Below are positions 35,033 through 43,025 of a stretch of 64,000 bases of DNA, piece after piece. Under the pieces are notes generated by a model that was given only the letters and a program-made list of their open reading frames with translations, was not told where the DNA came from and did no database searches. The first letter of the stretch is position 1; every line of letters begins with the position of its first letter. Position numbers and translations under genes: made by a program. This DNA is from an uncultured Lachnospiraceae bacterium (GTDB lineage Bacteria > Bacillota > Clostridia > Lachnospirales > Lachnospiraceae), in assembly GCA_949472775.1 (NCBI GenBank), contig CASWVG010000005.1:42468-106467 (forward strand), given 5' to 3'.

Positions 35033-36214
35033 TTATTTTTTCACACCCTTCGCCCCGGACAGGTTCGCATTCTGCAAAATGTTGCTGTCGAAGGAAGTGA
35101 GCATACTCTGTTCCTCCCGCTCCCTCTTAAGTGCCAGTTTTATCATATCATCCAGAAGCTCTCTGTAGGGCTTTCCCAGCGCCTCCCAAAGATAAAAGGC
35201 AAGAGAGCCCGGAATGGGGTTGATCTCGTTTACATACACCTGGTCCGTGTCCCTGTCGATCATAAAGTCAATCCGGGACACGCCGTTACATCCAAGCGTC
35301 TGGAAAGTTCTCACTGCCAGCTCCCGGATCTCCTCCCGCTTCTCAGGCGTCAGATCTGCCGGCAGCTCTCTTCTTGCGGTTCTCATACCCTCGGAGCCGC
35401 CTTTGCCGCCCGCCACATATTTATCTTCATAGCTTAAAATTTCATCACTGGAAATCGGCTCCTCGCACTCGGAAGCCTGCGCCTCCTCATAATCGCCCAG
35501 AACCGCACAGTTGATCTCCCGCAGATTCACAATCGCCCGTTCCACCAGCACCTTCGGGCCGAATGTAAAGGCATATTCCAGCGCCTCCCTCAGCTCCTCC
35601 CGGTCTTTCGCCACTTTGATTCCCACACTGGAACCCAGATTAACAGGTTTCACAATAACGGGATAAGGGATTTTTTTCTCTACCTTGTCGTACGCTGCCT
35701 GCTCATCGCTCTCGTATTCCTTCCCATACAGCGTCACACAGTCCAAAACAGGGATATCATTATCCTTGAGCACCGTCTTCATCACATATTTATCCATGGT
35801 AACCGCCGACGCCATCACGTCGCATCCCGCAAAGGGAATATTATAGTGCCGTAAAAATCCCTGCAAGGAACCGTCCTCCACGTTCGCGCCGTGCACCACG
35901 GGAAATGCCACGTCAATCTGCGCCACCTCGGAATTTCCAAATTTCTTTTCCGGGTACTGGATCAGCTTTACGCCGTTCTTCTCCCCCATCAGAAAGACAC
36001 GGGTACTCTTTTTTAAAAGTTCCGGAATATTCCGATAGTTGGCAATATCTGAGATCAACTCTCCCGTATAAAGCTCGTTATCCTTCGTGATATAAATGGG
36101 AACCAGATCATATTTCTCTTTATCGAAGGCATTGTACGCCTGCAAGCCGGAAATCACGGAAACCTCATGCTCCACGCTCTTACCGCCAAATAAAACTCCT
36201 ACTCGAATTTTCAT
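35033..36214 (-). CDS. ddl: D-alanine--D-alanine ligase
   Basis: 393 residues from ATG 36214 (MKIRVGVLFGGKSVEHEVS); GGAAGGAGAG upstream overlaps the codons of a longer possible start at 36238, favouring the shorter one. ATP-grasp enzyme joining two D-alanines for peptidoglycan. Motifs: FGGKSVEHEVSV, FPVVHGANVEDGSLQGF, VKPVNLGSSVGI, and INPIPGSLAFYLWEA. Substrate specificity (D-Ala versus D-Ser/D-Lac second position) cannot be settled by eye. It is 99 bp downstream of a membrane-anchored Mur ligase gene; the two probably act in one pathway. Confidence 0.96.
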   Translation of the reverse strand: MKIRVGVLFGGKSVEHEVSVISGLQAYNAFDKEKYDLVPIYITKDNELYTGELISDIANYRNIPELLKKSTRVFLMGEKNGVKLIQYPEKKFGNSEVAQIDVAFPVVHGANVEDGSLQGFLRHYNIPFAGCDVMASAVTMDKYVMKTVLKDNDIPVLDCVTLYGKEYESDEQAAYDKVEKKIPYPVIVKPVNLGSSVGIKVAKDREELREALEYAFTFGPKVLVERAIVNLREINCAVLGDYEEAQASECEEPISSDEILSYEDKYVAGGKGGSEGMRTARRELPADLTPEKREEIRELAVRTFQTLGCNGVSRIDFMIDRDTDQVYVNEINPIPGSLAFYLWEALGKPYRELLDDMIKLALKREREEQSMLTSFDSNILQNANLSGAKGVKK

Positions 36215-36312
36215 AATCGCCCTATTCTCTCCTTCCATGTTCCCTACTCATGACGAACCGTGCATAGATTGCGTCTCGCACAATCGGTAAAAACGCGTCT
36301 TCAGCACTGTGC

Positions 36313-37944
36313 TTACGCATAATTGTCAGGCAGATCATTCTCAATCAGGATAACCTTCTGCTTCTCTCCGGGAATCGCATTCACCATCCGAAATGCCTCC
36401 TGGAGATCATCCACCGGTATCATCCTGTTCGCCGGGAATCCGGCTTCCAATAATCCATCCTGAATCGGCTTTGTCTGCTCTTTTCCTACAAGCACGGCAT
36501 AGTCGCATTTATCAGCGGCATAGACACCCACTTCCTTGTTTTCATCATACTGCTTTTCACCCAGTTCTACCATACCCGGCGTCAGCAATATGCGGAGTTC
36601 CTGAAACATTGCCAGCGTATCAAGTGCCGCCTCAAACCCGTTTTTATTGGAATTGTAAGCGTCATCCAGCAATATCCTGTCACCCTGTTTCACAAGCTGC
36701 AGTCTGTGGGGAACGCTCTCCAGCTGTTTTACCGGGTAGAGCAGCTTTTCCATCGGAATCCCCAACGTGTGCGCCACAGCAATGGCTCCCGCTATGTTCT
36801 GCACATTGTGGCTACCCACCAGCTTTGTGTGAAATTCATACTCCTTCCCGGATTCGTCCTTCATTTTAAAAGAAGACCCCCTCGGGGAAACCGCAATATC
36901 ATAGGCGCGGAAATCCGCGTTCTCCGCCGCAATTCCATAGCTGACTATGTTCTTATCCGTCCCGGCATTTCTGATATAAGTATTGTCATAATTTAGAAAT
37001 ACTTTGCCGGATGGCGGCACTGAATCCGCCAGTTCAAACTTGGTCGAGACAATGTTTTCTATGGTGTGAAAGCTTTGCAGGTGCTGTGGCCCGATGGAGG
37101 TAATGATACCGTAGTCCGGGTGCACCAGATCGCAGATCTCTTTGATATCTCCCACTTCTCTCGCCCCCATCTCACAGATAAAAATCTCGTGAAAGGGCTT
37201 CATATTTTCCCGGATCGTCCGCACCACGCCCAGCGTCGTATTATAGTTTCCCGGCGTATGCAGCACATTATACTGTGCGGAAAGCAGCGTGCTCAGATAA
37301 TATTTCACGCTGGTTTTTCCATAGCTGCCCGTAACGCCGATAATTTTCAGATCCGGCATCTCCCGCAGAATACGTGCGGCGTCATTGATATAATACCGAT
37401 CAATCTGCTTCTCAACCGGGTGGTTGATCCCGTTTGCAAGTACAATTAAAAACGGCTGCAAAACAAACAGGAGCAGTAAAATCCATGCCACATTTCTCAA
37501 CAGCGGATGTTCCGACAGCGGCAATACCCCTTGAGAAGTCAGAAGCGTCCCTCCGCCTGTCATCATCCACAGACCGGGAAGCACAACCAACGCTGCAGCA
37601 AGGAGATATAAAATACTTGTCGTCACAAGCATCCGCTTCACCCGCGGTGTATAAACCAAAGGTTTCTTCGCTTTATGCGGTTTGTTGACCAGAATAGTCA
37701 TCCCGTTCATAACGCATGCCGCTATCAGACAGCCCCTGTTCCCAACCATCACCAGTGGAAGTGAAATCAATGCATACAGGCATTTTCCAAGCAGTCTGCC
37801 CACATTGGTATGCACCCGCATCCATTCCCCGTACTCCCTCGGCTTGTAGGAATTTTGCTGAAACATATGCATCAGATATAAAATATACCAGACCGTCCCC
37901 ACCAGATAGGTGACGAGCCATATGCCAAAGATTATCATATCCAT
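36313..37944 (-). CDS. Membrane-anchored Mur ligase-family protein (MurF-like)
   Basis: 543 residues from ATG 37944 (MDMIIFGIWLVTYLVG); 37938 is an alternative. About five transmembrane helices occupy residues 1-190, replacing the UDP-substrate-binding N-terminal domain of ordinary MurF. The central ATPase begins at IIGVTGSYGKTSVKYYL (P-loop near residue 218) with GNYNTTLG and ICEMGAREVGDI, and the C-terminal domain has LLDDAYNSNKNGFEAAL and LTPGMVELG. The GNYN/DDAYN motifs are MurF-like. It might add D-Ala-D-Ala or act on lipid-linked precursor. It lies between ddl and an alpha/beta hydrolase gene. Confidence 0.88.
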   Translation of the reverse strand: MDMIIFGIWLVTYLVGTVWYILYLMHMFQQNSYKPREYGEWMRVHTNVGRLLGKCLYALISLPLVMVGNRGCLIAACVMNGMTILVNKPHKAKKPLVYTPRVKRMLVTTSILYLLAAALVVLPGLWMMTGGGTLLTSQGVLPLSEHPLLRNVAWILLLLFVLQPFLIVLANGINHPVEKQIDRYYINDAARILREMPDLKIIGVTGSYGKTSVKYYLSTLLSAQYNVLHTPGNYNTTLGVVRTIRENMKPFHEIFICEMGAREVGDIKEICDLVHPDYGIITSIGPQHLQSFHTIENIVSTKFELADSVPPSGKVFLNYDNTYIRNAGTDKNIVSYGIAAENADFRAYDIAVSPRGSSFKMKDESGKEYEFHTKLVGSHNVQNIAGAIAVAHTLGIPMEKLLYPVKQLESVPHRLQLVKQGDRILLDDAYNSNKNGFEAALDTLAMFQELRILLTPGMVELGEKQYDENKEVGVYAADKCDYAVLVGKEQTKPIQDGLLEAGFPANRMIPVDDLQEAFRMVNAIPGEKQKVILIENDLPDNYA

Positions 37945-37991
37945 TCCTGCCTGTAATTCCTCTCTGCCTTGTTTAAAGCACAACTATCCTC

Positions 37992-38756
37992 TCAGCTAAA
38001 AAACGCCTGCAGCGCTCCGTTCGCCTTCGCCGGCTGCTCCGCGTAGGAGAAATGCCCCGCTCCCTCGCACACCACCAGTCCCGCATCCGCAATCAGTTCT
38101 TCCATCCGTCTTGCGTCCTCTATGGGCGTGGCAGTGTCCAGGTCCCCCCAGATCAGAAGCGTCGGGCACTTCACCAGATGAATTAACGACTCCAGATCCT
38201 CATTGACCACCTTCACAAGCGTAGTCCGCATCAGAGGCGTCGCGTTGTTATAGTCGGAGGAACCGCGTTTGCGGCGCATCTCTTCCACCGCATCCGGATA
38301 GAGAAAGTGCATCACCTTCGTGCCCATAAAAGCCCTGCCGATCTTGTAGCATCTGAGGCTCACCTTCTGCCGCAGGCTTTTTTTCTGCAGAATCCCGGCG
38401 CTGTCAATCAATACCGCGCGCTCCACGGTAAAGGGCAGGTTTTCTCTCGCATTCATCTTAAAAAACACCCTGCCACCAAAAGAGTGCACCACCACACTCA
38501 GTCTCTCTATCGAAAAGGAAGCGATAAACTTCAAGACAAAATCCACGTAGTCATCCACACACCACGGTTTCGGCGGTTCGGGCGTCTTCCCGAATCCCGG
38601 CATATCAAGGGCAATTACCCGTCTTCCCTGTTTCAGCGTATCAATCACGCTCCGATACAGAGTGATATTGGCTCCCCAGCCGTGCAGCAGCAGTACGATT
38701 TCGCCCTCGCCCTCATCTATATAGTTCACAGATATTCCGTCAATTTTTTTGATCAT
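37992..38756 (-). CDS. Alpha/beta-fold hydrolase
   Basis: 254 residues. Fold signatures: LLHGWGANITLYRSV (oxyanion His-Gly), a nucleophile elbow reading VVHSFGGR (Ser about 94), Asp in IWGDLDTATP and the catalytic His in GAGHFSYAEQP. The triad is complete. Substrate unknown; esterase or lipase/peptidase-type activities are possible. It is 47 bp upstream of the Mur ligase gene on the same strand. Confidence 0.92.
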   Translation of the reverse strand: MIKKIDGISVNYIDEGEGEIVLLLHGWGANITLYRSVIDTLKQGRRVIALDMPGFGKTPEPPKPWCVDDYVDFVLKFIASFSIERLSVVVHSFGGRVFFKMNARENLPFTVERAVLIDSAGILQKKSLRQKVSLRCYKIGRAFMGTKVMHFLYPDAVEEMRRKRGSSDYNNATPLMRTTLVKVVNEDLESLIHLVKCPTLLIWGDLDTATPIEDARRMEELIADAGLVVCEGAGHFSYAEQPAKANGALQAFFS

Positions 38757-38940
38757 AAAATCTCCCGCGCACCTGCATCCATTTCCAGTCTATGCGCTAT
38801 TTTATACCTATGTTCGCCCTTTGGCAAATATGTTCTAAGTCAGAGCATACATTTGTATTGTACTGTATTCCCATCGTTCTATCAACCGAAAAATAGGCGG
38901 AAGCGTGGCATTTATATCTCATCTTCATAAACTATGCCCA

Positions 38941-39042
38941 CTATTCTGACATATAATCCGCATAATCTGTTTCACTGGCAAATAACATGTATGTCCCATT
39001 CACATATCCCATGTAACCGCTCTCTACCGCATATCCCTTCAT
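38941..39042 (-). CDS. 33-residue small protein of unknown function
   Basis: ATG 39042 with a strong AAAGGAGG 8 nt upstream. The product is Tyr/Gly-rich (MKGYAVESGYMGYVNGTY, then MLFASETDYADYMSE) with a short repeated GY-x-x-G pattern, no membrane segment and no signal peptide. The strong ribosome site and patterned sequence make it likely real. It resembles small conserved hypothetical proteins of Lachnospiraceae as I recall, which needs a search. A 7-bp hairpin (39068-39090) lies in the leader. Confidence 0.7.
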   Translation of the reverse strand: MKGYAVESGYMGYVNGTYMLFASETDYADYMSE

Positions 39043-39162
39043 ATAATAAATCCTCCTTTCAGTCCCGGTTCGCCGATCGGACTGGCGAACTTGTGTTCTG
39101 AAAAGAGGATAACATTTGTACAGTCCTTTATTTGGGACTTGAAATTATTAAGTAACACTACT

Positions 39163-39690
39163 CTACACAGACACCGAAACATCTACCCCCGTATTCTCCA
39201 ACTGCTTCACTTCTCCCGCACTCGAATAGAACACAGGCTCCAGATCCGCCTTCGGTTTCGCGGACGCGTCTGTTTCCACATCCGTCCCGTCCGCATCCGC
39301 ATCCGCAGTCTGGGTGTTCTCTTTCAGCAGAACCTTGCCGTCCTCGCTGATCTCCACGGTGTCCACAATTTTATCTCCCTTATTCTCCTTTCTTTCCTCC
39401 TCCAGTTTCTTCTGTTGTTCCTCGCGTTCTTCCTTGCGGTTCTGGATCATCTCCTCGCGCTGTTCCTCTGCGATCTTCCGGGTTTCCTCCACATCTTCCT
39501 TCATCCCTTCGTCGGCTACTTCCTTGTACTCGTAGGCGTCTTCGTGGAATTCGCTCATGTATCCCATCGCCCGCTCCATCATTGCGGTATCTCCCTTGCG
39601 TCTCGCCTCCTTAAAAACCCGAAACGGTGTATTGAGCATCTCCATGTTCGTCCGTGCCCCAATCAAACCTTCCATTGTCTTTGTTTGCAT
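39163..39690 (-). CDS. Coiled-coil protein of unknown function
   Basis: 175 residues from ATG 39690 (MQTKTMEGLIGARTNME), with AAAAGGAGGAG upstream; the longer frame starting at 39771 overlaps the kinase gene's end and lacks a site. Residues about 60-105 are a highly charged Glu/Arg/Lys/Gln helix (RKIAEEQREEMIQNRKEERE), predicted coiled coil. The tail (about 110-175) is acidic with an ADADADG stretch. No membrane segment, no family recognised. It stands between the small protein gene and the LytTR/GHKL system. Confidence 0.85.
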   Translation of the reverse strand: MQTKTMEGLIGARTNMEMLNTPFRVFKEARRKGDTAMMERAMGYMSEFHEDAYEYKEVADEGMKEDVEETRKIAEEQREEMIQNRKEEREEQQKKLEEERKENKGDKIVDTVEISEDGKVLLKENTQTADADADGTDVETDASAKPKADLEPVFYSSAGEVKQLENTGVDVSVSV

Positions 39691-39767
39691 AGTCAGCTCC
39701 TCCTTTTCCAAGATATCTGTCTGCATCATGTTTCGACAAGGAAATCCGCATCTCTTAGGACTCTGTT

Positions 39768-41036
39768 TCAAACAACCCGTTCCGTGTCATATGCGGGATC
39801 TGCAAACGGCAGGAGCACGGAAATATCATACACACCGTTGTGTATCTCCGTCTTCATAACGCCGTTGTACTCCCGCACCACATCGCCAACATTCAGCAGA
39901 CCGATTCCATGCCCCTGCCGGCTTTCCGTTTCGGTATTTTTACCCTTTTGCTTATAAGCTTCGTTCATACTGTTTTTTACTTCCAGCAGAAAACACCCCT
40001 TGACAGCACCCGCCTGTACCCGGATAAAAGGCTGCATTCCCGATTCCTGTTCTTTTCGCTGTAATCTCTCGCATGCCTCCACCGCATTGTCCAGTATATT
40101 TCCGAAAAGAATGCACAAGTCAAACTCGTTGATATGACACCGCTTCGGTATCCGCACATCGCATTCCCATGTAATACTTTTATCCTCCGCCATTTTCCGT
40201 TTCTGACACAAAAGCGCATCCACCGCCCTGTTTCCTGTAGCCTCCTCATTTCCTCCAAGCTGTGCGCTGTCTTCCATCCTACCCAGATAATCCCCCAGCC
40301 TTTCCCATGCCTGCTCCTCCCACAGACCGCGAAGCGCAAGCACATGGTTTTTCAGGTCATGCCGCAGCCGCCTTTCCTGCGTATACTGCTCCTCCAGTGT
40401 CCGATAGACCGCCGCCTGTACCCGATACTGTTCCGCCTTTTTCTGCTCCACATAAATCCGGTCCATACCGAATATATATACCCCCGCCGCAAACAGAGAT
40501 AAGCCCGACAGCACACTCCATCCGACATAGCTGAAAATCTGGTCATAGTACAGCCCCAAATTGCCGTCACTTCTGTAAAGAATACCGTAACCCGCGCCCC
40601 AGTTTGCCGCATAAGTGACAATTGCCACTGCAAGCAGCGGAAGGGTCAGCATCACATACCATTTCCCCGGCTTTCCACGAAATACGGTCCCAAGCCGTTT
40701 TTTCATCCCGCATACCGCCATAATAGCTATGCAGAAGCCGCCCCACCCGATCGCTCCGATTTCTATATCTCCGGCAGCCCCCAAAACAGGAACGTCCACG
40801 CGCCCTACTGTGTGTTTCCAGACTAACAGCAGACAGGAAATAAGGGAGTCTGAAAAGAAATCCGTCAGCCATATCAGTGTAATCACAGTCACCAGCATAG
40901 ATGCCGCTCTTATTCCCTTTTCTATCATATTACTAAACCGTATCATCTTTTTACTCTCCATGATTTTGCTTCGCGAAATCTCAATCATAAGACAGGCTGG
41001 CCGGTCTGAGAGAATGCTGGTTTTCGCACTACTCAC
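39768..41036 (-). CDS. GHKL-domain sensor histidine kinase (AgrC-like)
   Basis: 422 residues. There are about four to six transmembrane helices (about 40-180), then a dimerisation helix with RLRHDLKNHVLALRGLW (His about 224) and a GHKL ATPase with NILDNAVEACERL and GHGIGLLNVGDVV. This is the AgrC/ComD-like layout. GTG at 41036 overlaps the response regulator stop (GTGA), consistent with coupling; ATG at 40946 is an alternative because residues 1-30 are not conserved in character. No AgrB/AgrD-like gene is visible within the window. Confidence 0.92.
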   Translation of the reverse strand: MSSAKTSILSDRPACLMIEISRSKIMESKKMIRFSNMIEKGIRAASMLVTVITLIWLTDFFSDSLISCLLLVWKHTVGRVDVPVLGAAGDIEIGAIGWGGFCIAIMAVCGMKKRLGTVFRGKPGKWYVMLTLPLLAVAIVTYAANWGAGYGILYRSDGNLGLYYDQIFSYVGWSVLSGLSLFAAGVYIFGMDRIYVEQKKAEQYRVQAAVYRTLEEQYTQERRLRHDLKNHVLALRGLWEEQAWERLGDYLGRMEDSAQLGGNEEATGNRAVDALLCQKRKMAEDKSITWECDVRIPKRCHINEFDLCILFGNILDNAVEACERLQRKEQESGMQPFIRVQAGAVKGCFLLEVKNSMNEAYKQKGKNTETESRQGHGIGLLNVGDVVREYNGVMKTEIHNGVYDISVLLPFADPAYDTERVV

Positions 41037-41740
41037 ACCATCCCACGCATATATTTAAGGATTTCCCCGCAAAACGCCTCATACCGCCTCTTGGCAATGG
41101 CAATCCGCTCTCCGTTGTCGAGCACAAGTTCCTGCCTGTTGTACACGTCCACATACTTCAAATTGACAAGATAACTTTTGTGACAGCGGACAAACCCCTT
41201 CCCCTGCAGTTCTCTTTCCAGAAGCCCGATCTGCTCGTAATAGCTGAAAATGCCTCCTGTTCCGTGTGCGTCAATCATGCGCCCCCTAATTTCAAAATAA
41301 TAAATATCATCCAGAAACAGTTTTTTCTTCTGCCTGTCCCTGCTTGCAATGATAAATGCCTGCGACCGCTCCTCTGTTTTGCGGACGGCTCTTTGCAGTA
41401 CTCTTTTCAGTTTTTTATCCTCAACCGGTTTTAACAGATACTGAAACGCCTCCACATCATAAGCGTCAAACACATAGTCCCGGCTTGCGGAAATAAAGAC
41501 CAGCAGCTTGTCAAAGGCTTTTTTTCTTACGAGCTGAGCCGTTCTCATTCCGTCCAGATCGTCCATGATTATATCCATAAAAATAATGTCAAAGGTTTCC
41601 GACGACTGCAACAGTTCCCGCCCTCTGTAAAACTGCCGTATCGTGCAGGGCACTTTCATCTCATCCAGAATCCCTCTGATTTTTGTTGCTGTCCTACTGC
41701 ACTCCATGACCTCGTCGTCGCATACCGCGATCCATAACAT
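41033..41740 (-). CDS. LytTR-family response regulator
   Basis: 235 residues. Receiver domain (about 1-120) with D8/D9, phosphorylation site D56 in IIFMDIIMDD and K105 (LLKPVED). A LytTR DNA-binding domain (about 130-235) shows IYYFEIRGRMIDAHG and FVRCHKSYLVNLKYV. LytTR proteins bind pairs of imperfect direct repeats; long direct repeats lie upstream (41754-41905). ATG 41740 follows ACGGGAGG. The GHKL kinase gene follows with a 4-bp overlap. Confidence 0.95.
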   Translation of the reverse strand: MLWIAVCDDEVMECSRTATKIRGILDEMKVPCTIRQFYRGRELLQSSETFDIIFMDIIMDDLDGMRTAQLVRKKAFDKLLVFISASRDYVFDAYDVEAFQYLLKPVEDKKLKRVLQRAVRKTEERSQAFIIASRDRQKKKLFLDDIYYFEIRGRMIDAHGTGGIFSYYEQIGLLERELQGKGFVRCHKSYLVNLKYVDVYNRQELVLDNGERIAIAKRRYEAFCGEILKYMRGMV

Positions 41741-41753
41741 GCTGTACCTCCCG

Positions 41754-41905
41754 TCAAATGCTCCCTCCGGCCGCGCTTGATTTCCTGCTTTCCAAACGCA
41801 AAAATCCAGTCGCTTCGCGTCTGTCGCACTGCGCGCTCTCTGATTTTTTCGTTATCATATCAGATGAAATCAAATGCTCCCTCCGGTCACGCTTGATTTC
41901 CTGCT
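41754..41905. repeat. Two 36-bp direct repeats upstream of the LytTR operon
   Basis: Copies at 41754-41789 and 41870-41905 begin TCAAATGCTCCCTCCGG and differ at two of 36 positions; distance between starts is 116 bp. The second is flanked by a perfect inverted repeat, ATCATATCAG (41854-41863) / CTGATATGAT (41904-41913), which overlaps a weak minus-strand promoter (TTGCAT 41927-41932, TATCAG 41904-41909). No protein family was recognised in this 320-bp gap. Confidence 0.8.
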
Positions 41906-41993
41906 GATATGATATATCGGCACGAAATGCAACTGCGTTTCTTTTCCTGTCATGAACGGCGGCTCCCATGTAACAACCGTCCACCTGTAAAAT

Positions 41994-42040
41994 AAAAACA
42001 GCGGTATATTCAAGTCCGTATAGACAAGCTTACCGCCGTT
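41994..42040 (-). terminator. Terminator after the phosphofructokinase-type gene
   Basis: Ten-bp stem AACGGCGGTA / TACCGCTGTT (one G-U) on the minus strand (42040-41997) with a long loop, followed by TTTTATTTT. Confidence 0.7.
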
Positions 42041-42060
42041 TACCATGCTTTATTCACTTT

Positions 42061-42984
42061 TCATGTGCCTCGCATCCTCCGGTACAGTTCCCGGATCTCC
42101 CCGCCATCAGCCAGTCCTTCCGAGAAGGCGGTTGCACTCCCGGCAGCCATACTCATATAAAAGGCGTGCTCGTAGTCCTGCTTTTCCAACCATCCGGCCA
42201 TGAATCCTGCCACCATGGAATCTCCCGCGCCAACACCGTTTATCAGAATGCCCGCAGGCACAGGGGACTCGAATACGCTGCCATCCTCCGCAAGTAACAC
42301 CGCGCCCTGTCCCGCCATGGACACAAGCACATTGCGCGCCCCCACTTCCTGCATCTTCCTTGCATAGGGAATGACGGAAGCCCTGTCCGCAAGCGTCACG
42401 CCGAATAGCTCGCCAAGCTCATGCTGGTTTGGTTTGACCAAAAAAGGATGCTGGGGCAGCGCTTTCACAAGCCCTTTCCCTGAAACATCCACCACAGTCA
42501 GAACGTCCGCAGACAGTCCTTCCATCATGCGCAGGTAAGTGTCCTGCGGCAATGATGCCGGAATACTCCCGGACAAAAACAGCACATCGCCCGCTGCAAG
42601 CTCCGAAAGCCGCTCTTCCAACAGTGCAAATTTCTCCCCGGAAATGTCAGGTCCCTGCCCGTTGATCTCCGTGCCCTCCACCGACTGCAGTTTCACATTG
42701 ATTCTGGTAAGTCCCTCCTCCAGAGTGATCAGACCGTTCCCTATGCCGCGCTCTGCAAGCTGCCTTGCCGCCTCCTGCCCGGTAAATCCGGCCACAAAGC
42801 CAAGCGCGGTGCTTTCCAGCCCCAGATTCTTTAACACTGTAGAGACATTGATGCCCTTACCACCCACAGTCAGGGTTTCTGATTCCGTCCGGTTGGTATA
42901 GCCCAGTCTGAAATTGTCTACCGACACGGTATAATCCAGAGACGGGTTTAAGGTTACGGTATATATATGATTCATCTGCCCCAT
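42061..42984 (-). CDS. 1-phosphofructokinase / tagatose-6-phosphate kinase family
   Basis: PfkB-family sugar-phosphate kinase, about 307 residues from ATG 42984 (MGQMNHIYTVTLNPSLDYT), which has AGGGGTGG 5 nt upstream; 42975 is also possible. Motifs: TLNPSLDY, GGKGINVSTVLKNLG (N-terminal PfkB signature), and the C-terminal NGVGAGDSMVAGFMAG with the catalytic Asp. FruK and LacC cannot be separated by eye; FruK is slightly more usual. No fruA/fruR neighbours are present. Follows the diguanylate cyclase gene after 41 bp on the same strand. Confidence 0.9.
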   Translation of the reverse strand: MGQMNHIYTVTLNPSLDYTVSVDNFRLGYTNRTESETLTVGGKGINVSTVLKNLGLESTALGFVAGFTGQEAARQLAERGIGNGLITLEEGLTRINVKLQSVEGTEINGQGPDISGEKFALLEERLSELAAGDVLFLSGSIPASLPQDTYLRMMEGLSADVLTVVDVSGKGLVKALPQHPFLVKPNQHELGELFGVTLADRASVIPYARKMQEVGARNVLVSMAGQGAVLLAEDGSVFESPVPAGILINGVGAGDSMVAGFMAGWLEKQDYEHAFYMSMAAGSATAFSEGLADGGEIRELYRRMRGT

Positions 42985-43025
42985 CTTTACCACCCCTGTA
43001 CATCCTGCATCCGTAAAAATTATAT

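Noticed and set aside
39068..39090. GTTCGCC/GGCGAAC hairpin as a terminator of the coiled-coil gene
   Set aside because: No U-run follows; kept only as a leader hairpin of the small protein gene.
39163..41740. Agr-type quorum-sensing locus
   Set aside because: The kinase and LytTR regulator fit, but no AgrB-like protease or AgrD-like peptide was seen; the neighbouring coiled-coil protein does not resemble either.
41754..41984. 76-residue minus-strand frame between the kinase-type gene and LytTR operon
   Set aside because: It spans the two 36-bp repeats, reads as a repeated non-natural sequence and has no ribosome site, so the region is treated as repeats.
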